Shown one piece after another: positions 7,886 through 16,251 of a DNA stretch of 64,000 nucleotides. The notes beneath the pieces were generated by a model. That model was not told the DNA's origin. It worked only from the letters and a program-made list of their open reading frames with translations, and made no database searches. The DNA is from Agromyces terreus (GTDB lineage Bacteria; Actinomycetota; Actinomycetes; Actinomycetales; Microbacteriaceae): NCBI RefSeq assembly GCF_009749465.1, contig NZ_WBIS01000003.1, positions 186,001 to 250,000 of the forward strand. The letters are read 5' to 3'. The position numbers were made by a program, and so were the translations under genes. How positions within the stretch are numbered: position 1 is the first letter of the stretch; every line of letters starts with the position of its first letter.

Positions 7886-8644
7886 ATGAGGATCGCCGTC
7901 GCCGGAGGAACCGGCACCGTCGGACACCGAATCGTCGAAGCCGCTCGCGCACGCGGGCACGAGGCCGTCGTGCTCACGCGGTCGAACGGGATCGACCTGA
8001 TCTCCGGCACCGGGGTCGCGGCGGCGCTCGAGGGCGTCGACGCCGTGATCGACGCCGCGAACGCGACCACCCTGTCGGCGGGCGCCTCGACGGCGTTCTT
8101 CTCGATGGTCTCGAAGACACTGCTCGACGCCGAGCGGGCGGCCGGCGTCGGCCATCACGTCGCGCTCTCGATCGTCGGCGTCGACCGGGCGCCCCACGGC
8201 TACTACGCCGGCAAGATCGCGCAGGAGCGCGCCGTCGAGGCCGGCACGGTGCCGTACACGATCATGCGGGCGACGCAGTTCCACGAGTTCGCCGAGCAGA
8301 TGCTCGGCTCGCTCTCGTTCGCGGGCCTGCACCTCGCGCCGAGGATCCCGTCGCAGCCGGTCGCCGCTCGTGAGGTGGGGGAGCGGCTCGTGCTCCTCGC
8401 CGAGCAGGGGCCCGCAGGGCGAAGCCCCGACTTCGCCGGCCCGCGGCGCGAGGACATCGGCGACATGGTGCGCCGCCTGGCCCACGCGCGCGGCCTGCGC
8501 GGCCCGGTCGTGCCCGTCACGCTGCCCGGCCGGCAGTTCGCCGCCATGCGCCGCGGCGACTCGCTGCCGGGCGCCGACGCCGTGCTCGGCGTGCAGACGT
8601 TCGACGACTGGCTGGGCGAGCACGCGGTTCGCGCCGTGGCGTGA
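7886..8644 (+). CDS. NmrA-like NAD(P)-binding reductase
   Basis: A 252-residue atypical short-chain dehydrogenase. It opens with the Rossmann motif MRIAVAGGTGTVGHRIVEAAR, has a nucleotide-ribose contact at VLTRSNGID, and a YAGKIAQERAVE segment where classic SDRs carry YxxxK, so the Lys is kept. Related proteins are quinone or flavin oxidoreductase-like sensors (NmrA/QOR2 type). The ATG is preceded by GAAGAGGAGG, an excellent ribosome-binding site. It probably forms a two-gene unit with the upstream Nudix gene and ends 16 bases before a large hairpin. Confidence 0.85.
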   Translation: MRIAVAGGTGTVGHRIVEAARARGHEAVVLTRSNGIDLISGTGVAAALEGVDAVIDAANATTLSAGASTAFFSMVSKTLLDAERAAGVGHHVALSIVGVDRAPHGYYAGKIAQERAVEAGTVPYTIMRATQFHEFAEQMLGSLSFAGLHLAPRIPSQPVAAREVGERLVLLAEQGPAGRSPDFAGPRREDIGDMVRRLAHARGLRGPVVPVTLPGRQFAAMRRGDSLPGADAVLGVQTFDDWLGEHAVRAVA

Positions 8645-8659
8645 GGCGCACCGTCGCGT

Positions 8660-8723
8660 CGGAATCCCGTTCGTGCGGCGGAATCCGGCCCTCGAGGGAC
8701 TCCACCGCACGAACGGGACTCCG
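8660..8723. terminator. Large bidirectional hairpin between convergent genes
   Basis: Arms of 19 bases (8660-8678 and 8705-8723) pair with one mismatch around CCCGTTCGTGCGG / CCGCACGAACGGG. The loop itself contains the palindrome CCCTCGAGGG (8689-8698), so a second hairpin can stack inside. It lies exactly between two convergent stop codons (8644 and 8741). No U-tract is seen on either side. The most likely job is termination or 3'-end protection of both transcripts. Confidence 0.7.
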
Positions 8724-8740
8724 CTGCGAATCGGCCCGCG

Positions 8741-9349
8741 CTACTTGGACATGTCGAACCCCGTGACGGCGGGGCCGGCGGGCGCGTAGACGAGCAGCGT
8801 CGCCCCGCTCGGGAAGGCGCGCGGCGGCTGCGCGAGCGCGAACGCCGCCGGCACGCCGAAGTCGCCGTCGAAGAGGCGCTTGCCCGAGCCGAGCGCGACC
8901 GGATACAGGTACAGGTTCAGCCGGTCGACGAGCCCCGCCGCGAGCAGCGAGCGTGCGAGGTCGCCGCTGCCGACCACGTGGATGTCGTCGAACCGCTCCT
9001 TCAGGGCGCCCACCTCGGCGACATCCGACAGCGCGGTCGTGCCCGCCCACCCGGGGGCGTCGAGCGTGCGCGAGACCACGAACTTCGGCATCGCGTTGAA
9101 CTTCACCGCGATCGGCTCCTCGCCCCGGTGCGGCCAGAACGACGCGAAGATCTCGTATGTGCGCCGGCCGAGCAGCAGGGCGTCCATGCGCTCGATGCCC
9201 TCGCCGATGGCCTCGCCGTTGGCCTCGTCGAGATAGGCGCCCTGCCAGCCGCCGTGCTCGAATCCGCCCGACTCGTCTTCGTCGGGGCCGCCCGGACCCT
9301 GGTAGACCCCGTCGAGCGTGACGAACAGATCGACCGAGACGGTGCCCAT
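8741..9349 (-). CDS. Dihydrofolate-reductase-like (RibD C-terminal) protein
   Basis: A 202-residue cytoplasmic protein of the DHFR / RibD_C superfamily: TVSVDLFVTLDGVYQGPG at the start, LLLGRRTYEIFASFWP in the middle and DIHVVGSGDLARSLLAAGLVDRLNLYLYPVALGSGKRLF near the end, which is the NADPH-binding and dimer segment. Stand-alone proteins of this type are numerous in actinobacteria and have no assigned substrate; folate or riboflavin reduction should not be assumed. A second, shorter member of the same family occurs at 43908-44486. It is read convergently with the NmrA-like gene across a large hairpin. Confidence 0.85.
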   Translation of the reverse strand: MGTVSVDLFVTLDGVYQGPGGPDEDESGGFEHGGWQGAYLDEANGEAIGEGIERMDALLLGRRTYEIFASFWPHRGEEPIAVKFNAMPKFVVSRTLDAPGWAGTTALSDVAEVGALKERFDDIHVVGSGDLARSLLAAGLVDRLNLYLYPVALGSGKRLFDGDFGVPAAFALAQPPRAFPSGATLLVYAPAGPAVTGFDMSK

Positions 9350-9436
9350 GGCATGCTCCTTCGCAATCGGATGCCGCGGCCGCCCGGTCTCGGCGCGACC
9401 ATCATAGGAACCCGGCGCGGATGCCGCGAGCCCGAG

Positions 9437-9904
9437 TCAGCGCATCAGGAAACGCCGCACGGCCTCGGCGGCCACCTCGTGGTCGATCACGTCGGGCTCG
9501 CCCGAGACCGTGACGGAGCCCACGAGCTCGCCATCGACGCGGATCGGCAGGGAGCCGCCGTGCGCGCGCAGCGCATCGTGGTCGATGTCGTCGCGCTCGC
9601 CGAAGGGCGTGCCCGCCTCCTCGTGGCGGCGGCGCACAAGCAGCGACGGCTCGCCGAAGCGTTCGACGACCGCGGCCTTCGCGGCGAGCCACTCGTCGTT
9701 GCCGGGGCCGGTGTCGCGCAGTTTCGCGAGGAAGACCTCGTCGCCGCGCAGCAGCACGCGTACGGCCAGGTTCAACCGCCGCGTGCGGATGACCTCGATG
9801 GCCGTCACGCCGAGGTCGACGGCATCGTCGTTGACGAACGACGCGACGTCGAGCTGCGGTTGCGCCTCGAGGTCGGCCACGGTGAAGACGGGAAGCTCGG
9901 ACAT
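9437..9904 (-). CDS. UPF0303 / heme-degrading-domain (GlcG/HbpS-like) protein
   Basis: A 155-residue protein beginning MSELPVFTVADLEAQP. The pattern A-V-EVIRTRRLNLAVRVLLRGDEVFLAKL, GPGNDEWLAAKAAVVERFGEPS and GGSLPIRV.GELVGSVTVSGEPDVIDHEVAAEAV is that of the UPF0303 family, related to GlcG/HbpS. HbpS binds heme and senses redox stress in Streptomyces; most members are uncharacterised. No signal peptide, so cytoplasmic. It is a single gene on the minus strand, divergent from ligB with only 79 bases between. Confidence 0.85.
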   Translation of the reverse strand: MSELPVFTVADLEAQPQLDVASFVNDDAVDLGVTAIEVIRTRRLNLAVRVLLRGDEVFLAKLRDTGPGNDEWLAAKAAVVERFGEPSLLVRRRHEEAGTPFGERDDIDHDALRAHGGSLPIRVDGELVGSVTVSGEPDVIDHEVAAEAVRRFLMR

Positions 9905-9983
9905 GTCGACTCCTCACGTGCGGTTCGCTCAGCGTAGCCGGACGCACGGGCGCCGCGTCGGTGGTCGGTGCCAGACTGGGCCC

Positions 9984-11513
9984 GTGCTGCTCGACGAACT
10001 CGTCACCGCAACCGACGCCGTCACCGCGACCCGCTCGCGACTGGCGAAGGTCGATGCGCTCGCCGCGCTGCTCGTCCGGCTCGAACCCGACGAGATCGAG
10101 CCCGCGATCGGGTTGCTCGTCGGCAAGCCGCGCCAGGGGCGCCTCGGCGTCGGCTGGCGCGGCATGCAGTCGGTGCTCGCCACGGCCGAGCCCGCCGAGG
10201 TCGCGACGCTCACGGTCGCCGCACTCGACGCCGCGCTCGAACGGCTCGCCGCGGCATCCGGCACTGGCTCGAACCTCGAGCGCGGTCGCGAACTGCACGA
10301 CCTCGTCGCCGCGGCCACGGCGCGCGAGCAGCAGTTCATCGCCCGCGCCGTGCTCGGCGAGATGCGCACGGGCGCGCTCGAGGGCGTGCTCGCCGACGCC
10401 ATCGCCTCGGCCGCCGACCGACCCGCCGCGAGCGTGCGCCGCGCGGCGATGCTGCAGGGCGACCTCGGCGCGACCGCCCGCCTCGCGCTCACCGGCACGC
10501 CCGACGAGCTCGACGCCGTCGGCCTCGTCGTCGGGCGTCCCGTGCAGCCCATGCTCGCGGCCACCGCCTCGAGCGCCGCCGCCGCGCTCGAGGTCACCGG
10601 CGAGGCCTCGGTCGAGCACAAGCTCGACGGCGCGCGCATCCAGGTGCACCGTCGCGGCGACGACGTGCGGGTCTTCACCCGCACCCTCGCCGACGTCACC
10701 CACCGGCTGCCCGAGGTCGTCGAGATCGTGCGCGGCCTGCCGGTGCACGACGTGATCCTCGACGGCGAGACCCTGGCGCTCGACGACGGCGGCGCGCCGC
10801 GCCCCTTCCAAGAGACGATGTCGCGGTTCGGCGCCGAGGTCGCGCGCGAGACGCTGCTGCATCCGTGGTTCTTCGACGTGCTGCACGTCGACGGGCGCGA
10901 CCTGCTCGATGAACCGCTTCGCGCACGCCTCGGCGAGCTCGAGCGCATCGCCGGACCGTACCGCATCCGCGGCGAGGTCACCGCCGATCCCGCGGTCGCC
11001 GAGCGGGTCTCGCGCGAGGCCCTCGCCGCGGGGCAGGAGGGCGTCGTCGTCAAGGCGATCGACGCGCCGTACGCAGCGGGGCGGCGGGGCAGGAGCTGGG
11101 TCAAGGTCAAGCCCGTGCACACCTACGACCTCGTGGTGCTCGCGTGCGAGTGGGGGTCGGGCCGGCGCACGGGGCTGCTGTCGAACCTGCACCTCGGCGC
11201 GCTCGACCCGGTCGGAGAGTTCGGCCCGCCGGGCGGCTTCGTCATGGTCGGCAAGACCTTCAAGGGGCTCACCGACGAGCTGCTCCGATGGCAGACCGAG
11301 CGGTTCCCGCAGATCGAGACCCGTCGCACCGCGGGCACCGTGTTCGTCGAGCCCGTGACCGTGGTCGAGATCGCGATCGACGGGGTGCAGCGCTCGAGCC
11401 GGTACCCGGGCGGCGTCGCCCTGCGCTTCGCGCGGGTCAAGGGGTATCGCGACGACAAGCCGCCCGCCGAGGCCGACACGATCCAGGCGCTGCGCGGGCT
11501 GCTGCGCGAGTAG
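9984..11513 (+). CDS. ligB: ATP-dependent DNA ligase LigB
   Basis: A 509-residue ATP-dependent ligase, nearly the size of mycobacterial LigB (507). The N-terminal DNA-binding domain (1-190) includes LGVGWRG and VRRAAMLQGDLGATA. The adenylation domain carries the nucleophile Lys213 in EHKLDGARIQ, then ILDGETLAL, WFFDVLHVDGRDLL, EGVVVKA and the SWVKVKP motif V. The OB-fold domain follows (VGKTFKGLTDELLRWQT, DGVQRSSRYPGGVALRFARV). Such ligases supplement NAD-dependent LigA in repair. The GTG start is the one giving the family N-terminus; there is no strong ribosome-binding site. Confidence 0.95.
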   Translation: MLLDELVTATDAVTATRSRLAKVDALAALLVRLEPDEIEPAIGLLVGKPRQGRLGVGWRGMQSVLATAEPAEVATLTVAALDAALERLAAASGTGSNLERGRELHDLVAAATAREQQFIARAVLGEMRTGALEGVLADAIASAADRPAASVRRAAMLQGDLGATARLALTGTPDELDAVGLVVGRPVQPMLAATASSAAAALEVTGEASVEHKLDGARIQVHRRGDDVRVFTRTLADVTHRLPEVVEIVRGLPVHDVILDGETLALDDGGAPRPFQETMSRFGAEVARETLLHPWFFDVLHVDGRDLLDEPLRARLGELERIAGPYRIRGEVTADPAVAERVSREALAAGQEGVVVKAIDAPYAAGRRGRSWVKVKPVHTYDLVVLACEWGSGRRTGLLSNLHLGALDPVGEFGPPGGFVMVGKTFKGLTDELLRWQTERFPQIETRRTAGTVFVEPVTVVEIAIDGVQRSSRYPGGVALRFARVKGYRDDKPPAEADTIQALRGLLRE

Positions 11514-11617
11514 CGGCCCGGGGTTCGTCCGCGAGGAGTCGCGAGGGTTCGGGCGGCGGGGTTTCCGCCGATTCGGGCGGCGGCACGGCCCGGGCGCGCC
11601 GATCGCATGGTCGGGAC

Positions 11618-11646
11618 TTGACGCGTCTGCGACCGGTCGCTATCTT
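11618..11646 (+). promoter_or_regulatory. Sigma-70-type promoter of the MFS/sulfatase operon
   Basis: TTGACG (11618-11623), a 17-base spacer and TATCTT (11641-11646) form one of the best housekeeping promoters in the window. The operator at 11656-11675 begins ten bases past the -10, covering the start point. A transcript from here would have a leader of about 60 bases before the ATG at 11716. Confidence 0.8.
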
Positions 11647-11655
11647 TGGTCAACA

Positions 11656-11675
11656 GATTTCAATCGATTGAAATC
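11656..11675. promoter_or_regulatory. Perfect 20-bp LacI-type operator
   Basis: GATTTCAATCGATTGAAATC is a perfect palindrome with a central CG, the form bound by LacI-family repressors. It overlaps the expected transcription start of the promoter at 11618-11646. The LacI gene at 14630-15673 in the same gene run is the likely cognate repressor; that pairing is inference from position. Confidence 0.85.
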
Positions 11676-11715
11676 GCCCGCCCCCTTCGAACGAACGACA
11701 TCAACGGAGATGAAC

Positions 11716-13020
11716 ATGACCACGGTGCACACAGCGAGCGGTGCCCCCGGCGGCACCCCCGCCGCGGGATCGACCCGCCCCGAACGCGTCGACTGGAAGC
11801 GCGTGATCCTCGCCTGCATGGCCGACTACCTCGACGCCGGCGCGATCGTCGCGGCATCCGCCGGACTCGTGTTCTGGACGGCGGCCTTCGGCTTCAGCCC
11901 GACCGTGCTCGGCCTGCTCGCGGCGCTCGGCGTGAACGCCGGCTCCTACGCCGTCGGCGCGCTCGTCGGCGGCTACCTCGGCGACAAGGTCGGCCGCAAG
12001 CGCGTCTACCAGTACGACCTCCTGCTTTACGTGCTCGGCGCCCTGCTCGTCGCGTTCGCCCCCGAGGGCTGGGTCATCTTCGTCGGCCTCATCATCCTGG
12101 GGCTCGCGGTCGGCGCCGACGTGCCCACGTCCTGGGCGCTCATCGGCGAGATCGCGCCCGCCAAGAAGCGCGGCAGCCTCATGGGCATGACCTCGATCTT
12201 CTGGAGCCTCGGTCCGGTGGTCGTGCTGCTGCTCGCGCTCGCCCTCGCCGACCTCGGGTTGCTCGGCATCCGCATCGTCTTCGCCCACCTGGCCCTCGTG
12301 GCGCTCATCACCTGGATCCTGCGCCGCAAGCTGAAGGAATCCGAGATGTGGGTGGCCGCCCGCGCGAAGTCGCAGATGTCGGCCGCGCAGCTCCGGATGC
12401 TGTTCAAGAACTACGGCGGTCGCCTCTTCTTCGTGTTCCTCGTGCACTCGCTCGGTGCGATCGCGCTCGGCACGTTCGGGTTCTTCCTGCCCTTCATCCT
12501 GAGCACCGTCGGCGCGCAGGGCCAGGCCGCGAGCGTGGGCTTCAACGCGCTCTACTTCGGACTCACCGGCATCGGCGTCGCCGTGCTCTTCATGCCCATG
12601 GTCGACCGGGTCAACCGCCGGTGGCTGTACGGCATCGCGGGTCTGTTCACGGCGCTCGCGCTGCTGATGATGATCTTCCTGCCCCTCGACAACCCGTGGG
12701 TCGTGCTCACCTTCGTCGTGGTCTTCGCCCTCTCCGCCTCGTGCGGTCAGGAGCAGCTCTACCGGGTCTGGTGCCAGGAGCTCTTCCCGACGATGGTCCG
12801 GTCGACCGCGCAGGGCGTCATCATCTTCGGCCAGAAGGTCGCGCTGGCCGTGTGGAGCCTGTTCGTGCCGCTCATCATCGCCGTCAGCTTCGACGCGTTC
12901 GCGTGGGTGCTCTTCGCCGCCGTCGCCTCGAGCGTGCTCATCGGCGTGATCTGGATGCCGAAGCGCCCCGACAGCCTCGAAGAGGTCGGCGAGAGCGAGC
13001 CCGTCGCGGTCGCGGCGTAG
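11716..13020 (+). CDS. MFS transporter, sugar-porter-like
   Basis: A 434-residue, 12-helix major facilitator. The loop between helices 2 and 3 shows GGYLGDKVGRKRVYQ, the MFS signature, and helix 4/5 carries LGLAVGADVPTSWALIGEIAPAKKRG, the sugar-porter/MHS motif. A QEQLYRVWCQELFPTMVRSTAQG segment matches the second half of the same family. The start is the ATG preceded by GGAG with six bases of spacing; an ATG two codons earlier is less likely. It is first in a transcript with a sulfatase (70 bases downstream) and a LacI regulator, so its cargo is probably a sulfated or sulfate-ester-linked compound; this is inference. Confidence 0.88.
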   Translation: MTTVHTASGAPGGTPAAGSTRPERVDWKRVILACMADYLDAGAIVAASAGLVFWTAAFGFSPTVLGLLAALGVNAGSYAVGALVGGYLGDKVGRKRVYQYDLLLYVLGALLVAFAPEGWVIFVGLIILGLAVGADVPTSWALIGEIAPAKKRGSLMGMTSIFWSLGPVVVLLLALALADLGLLGIRIVFAHLALVALITWILRRKLKESEMWVAARAKSQMSAAQLRMLFKNYGGRLFFVFLVHSLGAIALGTFGFFLPFILSTVGAQGQAASVGFNALYFGLTGIGVAVLFMPMVDRVNRRWLYGIAGLFTALALLMMIFLPLDNPWVVLTFVVVFALSASCGQEQLYRVWCQELFPTMVRSTAQGVIIFGQKVALAVWSLFVPLIIAVSFDAFAWVLFAAVASSVLIGVIWMPKRPDSLEEVGESEPVAVAA

Positions 13021-13090
13021 TCGCCGTCCCGACCCCCGGCCGCACGAGCACCGCCGGCAACACCGTCACCACCGCAAGAGGAGCAACACC

Positions 13091-14593
13091 GTGACCACCC
13101 CAGCGCGTCCGAACGTCCTGATCATCTTCGCCGACCAGCTGCGCGCGGATGCGCTGGGGTGCTACGGCAACACCATCGTCGCGACCCCCGCCCTCGACTC
13201 GCTCGCACGGCAGGGCACGGTGTTCGACTCGGCGTACACGCCGTCGCCGGTGTGCGTGCCGTCGCGTTCGGCGTTCATCACCGGGCTCGAGCCGCAGCAC
13301 GGCGACTGCTTCGAGAACGAGATGCCCACGGCATCCGCCTCGACCTTCATGGACGACCTGACGGCCGCCGGCTACCGCACCCACGGCATCGGCAAGATGC
13401 ACTTCACACCCGACATCACGGCGCTCCGCGGGTTCCAGAGCCGCGAGATCGGCGAGGAGTTCGGCACCGCCGAGACCGACGACTACCTGCGATTCGTCGA
13501 AGAGCACGGGTTCGAGTTCGTCGAGCACCCGCACGGGCTCCGCGACGAGATGTACTACGTGCCCCAGCTCTCGCCGGTGCCCGAGCACCTGCACCACTCG
13601 CACTGGGTGGCCGATCGCAGCGTGGCCTTCCTCGAGTCGCACGCCGGGGGAGCGGGGGAGCCGGGCGCGGCGGACGACGGCACGCCCTTCCTGCTCTGGT
13701 CGAGCTTCATCGCCCCGCATCCGCCGTTCGCCCCGCCGTCGCCCTGGCACCGCCGCTTCGAGCCGTCGACGATGCCAGATCCCTTCGTGCCGCAGGGCTC
13801 GGAGTCGCTCGAGACGATCTACAACCGGCTGCAGAACCGCTACAAGTACCGCGACGGCGGCCACGACCGGCGCCTCGAGCAGCTGCGCACGGCGTACTAC
13901 TACGCCTCGGTCAGCTACCTCGACACGCAGGTCGCCCGCATCCTCGCCGCGCTCGACGCGTCGGGCGAGCGCGAGAACACGATCGTCGTCGTCACGGCCG
14001 ACCACGGCGAGTTCCTCGGCGACTACGGGTTCTACGGCAAGCGGTCGTTCCTCGACGCGGCGGCGCGGGTTCCGCTCATCATCAGCGGACCGGGCTTCGA
14101 AGCCGAGCGGATGCCGCACCCGGTCAGCCTCGTCGACGTCCGGGCCACCCTGCTCGAGGCGACCGGCACCGCGGGGGATCCGCGCGACGGCCGCTCGGTG
14201 CTCGCCGGCGACGAGCCCGGACCCGTCTACGGCCAGTACCAGCAGGGCGATGCCGGACTCTACGCGGTGATCACCGAGGAGTGGAAGTACATCTGGTCGG
14301 CGTTCGACCGCCGCGAATTCCTCCTCGACCGCGTGCGCGACCCGCGCGAGAGCGCGAACCTCGCATACAACCCGCGCCGACGCGACACGCTCGTCGCGAT
14401 GCGCGACCTCGCCCGGACGCACTTCGCCGACCTGGCGGACGCGGACTTCGACACGGCCTCCTCGAACGTCTCGTTGCGGCTCGGCATGCGACCCGATGAC
14501 GAGACCCTGCGCAGCATGGCCGCGCTCGAGCTCGACGCCGAAGCGGCGACCCTGGTGGTCCGCGGCGGGCCGTGGTCTCCCGAACGGGACTGA
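13091..14593 (+). CDS. Type I sulfatase (Cys-type, alkaline phosphatase superfamily)
   Basis: A 500-residue arylsulfatase-family enzyme starting at GTG behind AGAGGAGC. Metal ligands appear at NVLIIFADQLRAD; the maturation motif CVPSR has Cys55, which must be converted to formylglycine. Further active-site segments are GIGKMHF (Lys/His), SSFIAPHPPF (His) and TADHGEFLGDYGFYGKR (Asp-His, Lys). There is no signal peptide, so it should act in the cytoplasm on substrate brought in by the adjacent MFS carrier. No formylglycine-generating enzyme gene is in the window. It most resembles S1-family carbohydrate sulfatases; the exact ester is unknown. Confidence 0.92.
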   Translation: MTTPARPNVLIIFADQLRADALGCYGNTIVATPALDSLARQGTVFDSAYTPSPVCVPSRSAFITGLEPQHGDCFENEMPTASASTFMDDLTAAGYRTHGIGKMHFTPDITALRGFQSREIGEEFGTAETDDYLRFVEEHGFEFVEHPHGLRDEMYYVPQLSPVPEHLHHSHWVADRSVAFLESHAGGAGEPGAADDGTPFLLWSSFIAPHPPFAPPSPWHRRFEPSTMPDPFVPQGSESLETIYNRLQNRYKYRDGGHDRRLEQLRTAYYYASVSYLDTQVARILAALDASGERENTIVVVTADHGEFLGDYGFYGKRSFLDAAARVPLIISGPGFEAERMPHPVSLVDVRATLLEATGTAGDPRDGRSVLAGDEPGPVYGQYQQGDAGLYAVITEEWKYIWSAFDRREFLLDRVRDPRESANLAYNPRRRDTLVAMRDLARTHFADLADADFDTASSNVSLRLGMRPDDETLRSMAALELDAEAATLVVRGGPWSPERD

Positions 14594-14602
14594 GACGCAC
14601 CG

Positions 14603-14621
14603 GCGCCCGGAAGACGGGCGC
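14603..14621 (+). other. Hairpin between sulfatase and lacI-type gene
   Basis: GCGCCCG and CGGGCGC (7 bp each) enclose a GAAGA loop and fill most of the 36-base gap. It could reduce read-through into the regulator gene or stabilise the upstream mRNA. There is no U-tract. Confidence 0.45.
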
Positions 14622-14629
14622 GTGACAAG

Positions 14630-15673
14630 ATGAGTACCGTGACGGATGCCGACCCCACCGCTCGTGAGGGCGCCGCGCAGACCATGCAGGACGTCGCCTC
14701 CTCGCTCGGGGTCTCCGTCTCGACCGTCTCGCTCGCGCTCCGCGGCAATCCGGTCGTGTCCGAGGCGACCAGGGCGCGCGTGCAGGCCGAGGCGCTCCGG
14801 CTCGGGTACGTCTACAACCGGTCCGCGGCGAACCTGCGCACCAAGCGCCGCCACCTCGTCGGCTTCGTCGTGCCCGACGTCGCGAACCCCTTCGTCGCGG
14901 AGTCCGCGCTCGGTCTCCAGGCCGCCATGAGCGAGGGTTCCCAGTTCGTGGTGCTCGCGAACACGCATGAAGACCTCGCCGTGCAGACCGGGATCATCCG
15001 CGAGCTCGCGGAGGAGCGGGCCGCCGGACTCGTGCTGATCCCCGCGATCGGCACGGGCCCCGACGAGCTCGACGCGCTGCGCGCGACGCAGATGCCCGCG
15101 GTCATCATGAACCGGCATCTGCCCGGCGACCGGTTCCCGTACGTCGGCGCCGACGACGAGGCGGTCGTCGACATCGCCTGCGACCACCTCTTCGGCGTGC
15201 ATGCGTCGCGCACGGTCGCCTACTTCGGCGGCATCGACGACGCCGTGCCGCATGTGCTCCGTCGGGCGCGCTTCTCCTCGAACGTGCGGGCCGCCGGGCT
15301 CGTCGAGGCGATGGAATGGGGAGTGCCCACGCGCCCGAACTCCGATTCCGCGTACGAGGTCGCCTCGCGCCTGATCGCCGAAGGCACGCGTCCGCCCGAG
15401 GCGGTCGTCTGCCACAGCGACATGATCGCGATCGGCGTGCTGAAGGCGCTGAACGACGCGGGCATCCCGCCCGCCGAATGCCGGGTCGTCGGCATCGACG
15501 GCATCCGGCTCGCTTCGATGACGACGCCCGGCCTCACCACCGTCTCGGTGCACGCGCCGAGCCTCGGACGGCTCGCCGGGGAGCTCCTGCTGCACGGCAC
15601 GGGTGACGACGAGACCGTGCGCTCGCTCGTGCCGCAACTCGTCGTGCGCGAGTCGTGCGGCTGCCGAACCTGA
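14630..15673 (+). CDS. LacI-family transcriptional regulator of the sulfatase module
   Basis: A 347-residue repressor. The N-terminal helix-turn-helix (TMQDVASSLGVSVSTVSLALRGNPVVSEATRARV, residues ~18-50) and the hinge (NLRTKRRHLVGFVVPDVANPF) are typical LacI. The periplasmic-binding-like core shows PAVIMNRHLPGDRFPYVGADDEA and VVGIDGIRLASMTTPGLTTVSVHAPSLGRLA. The protein ends VVRESCGCRT. Some 36 bases separate it from the sulfatase gene, so it is probably co-transcribed and self-regulated through the operator at 11656-11675. The ligand would be the imported substrate or its desulfated product. Confidence 0.92.
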   Translation: MSTVTDADPTAREGAAQTMQDVASSLGVSVSTVSLALRGNPVVSEATRARVQAEALRLGYVYNRSAANLRTKRRHLVGFVVPDVANPFVAESALGLQAAMSEGSQFVVLANTHEDLAVQTGIIRELAEERAAGLVLIPAIGTGPDELDALRATQMPAVIMNRHLPGDRFPYVGADDEAVVDIACDHLFGVHASRTVAYFGGIDDAVPHVLRRARFSSNVRAAGLVEAMEWGVPTRPNSDSAYEVASRLIAEGTRPPEAVVCHSDMIAIGVLKALNDAGIPPAECRVVGIDGIRLASMTTPGLTTVSVHAPSLGRLAGELLLHGTGDDETVRSLVPQLVVRESCGCRT

Positions 15674-15692
15674 CCGGAGGAGAGGGACCGAG

Positions 15693-16118
15693 ATGACCGA
15701 ACCGACCCAGCCGACCCAGCAGGCCCGAGGCGTGCGCCAACTGCGCCTCGTCGTGGAGGCCGAGGACTTCGAGGCGGCGCTGGCGTTCTACCGCGACGTG
15801 CTCGGCATGCCGACGCAGGAGGCGTACAGCGGCGACGACGGCGCCGAGGTCGTGATCCTCGACGCCGGGCGGGCCACGCTCGAGCTCTCCAACCCCGCCC
15901 AGGTGCGCTTCATCGACCGGGTCGAGGCCGAGGGTCGGCCGAGCGACCACCTGCGGGTCGCCCTCGAGGTCGACGACGCCGTCACGGTCACCGCGCGGCT
16001 CGTCGAGGCCGGGGCCGAGCTCATCGCCGAGCCCCGCGAGACGCCGTGGCGGTCGATGAACTCGCGCCTCCGCGGACCCGCGGCCGTGCAGCTCACCCTC
16101 TTCGAAGAGCTCGACTGA
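15693..16118 (+). CDS. VOC-superfamily (glyoxalase-like) protein
   Basis: A 141-residue protein with one VOC beta-alpha-beta-beta-beta pair: VRQLRLVVEAEDFEAALAFYRDVLGMPTQEAY, then AEVVILDAGRATLELSNP, and a second module DHLRVALEVDDAVTVTARLVEAGAELIAEPRETPWRSMNSRLRGPAAVQLTLFEE split over residues 90-141. The His and Glu positions used for metal in glyoxalase I are partly kept. It begins 19 bases after the LacI stop behind GGAGGAGAGG and may be read through from that operon. Function is unknown; bleomycin-resistance or dioxygenase roles cannot be assigned. Confidence 0.85.
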   Translation: MTEPTQPTQQARGVRQLRLVVEAEDFEAALAFYRDVLGMPTQEAYSGDDGAEVVILDAGRATLELSNPAQVRFIDRVEAEGRPSDHLRVALEVDDAVTVTARLVEAGAELIAEPRETPWRSMNSRLRGPAAVQLTLFEELD

Positions 16119-16251
16119 CCGGTCTGGCGCTCGGTCTGGCGGAGGTCGGAGGCGGCGGGTAGCCTGTGCCGCATCGGGCGCCGCCGCTCGCCGAGGCGGT
16201 CATGCACGCGGCATCCGATTCGCCGTCGTCCGCACGCATCAGGGGGAGATC

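Noticed and set aside
12938-15637. 899-codon open frame on the minus strand, opposite sulfatase and LacI genes
   Set aside because: It is a mirror of GC-rich codons: composition is Arg/Ala/Gly/Asp-rich, no domains, and both opposite genes are clearly real.
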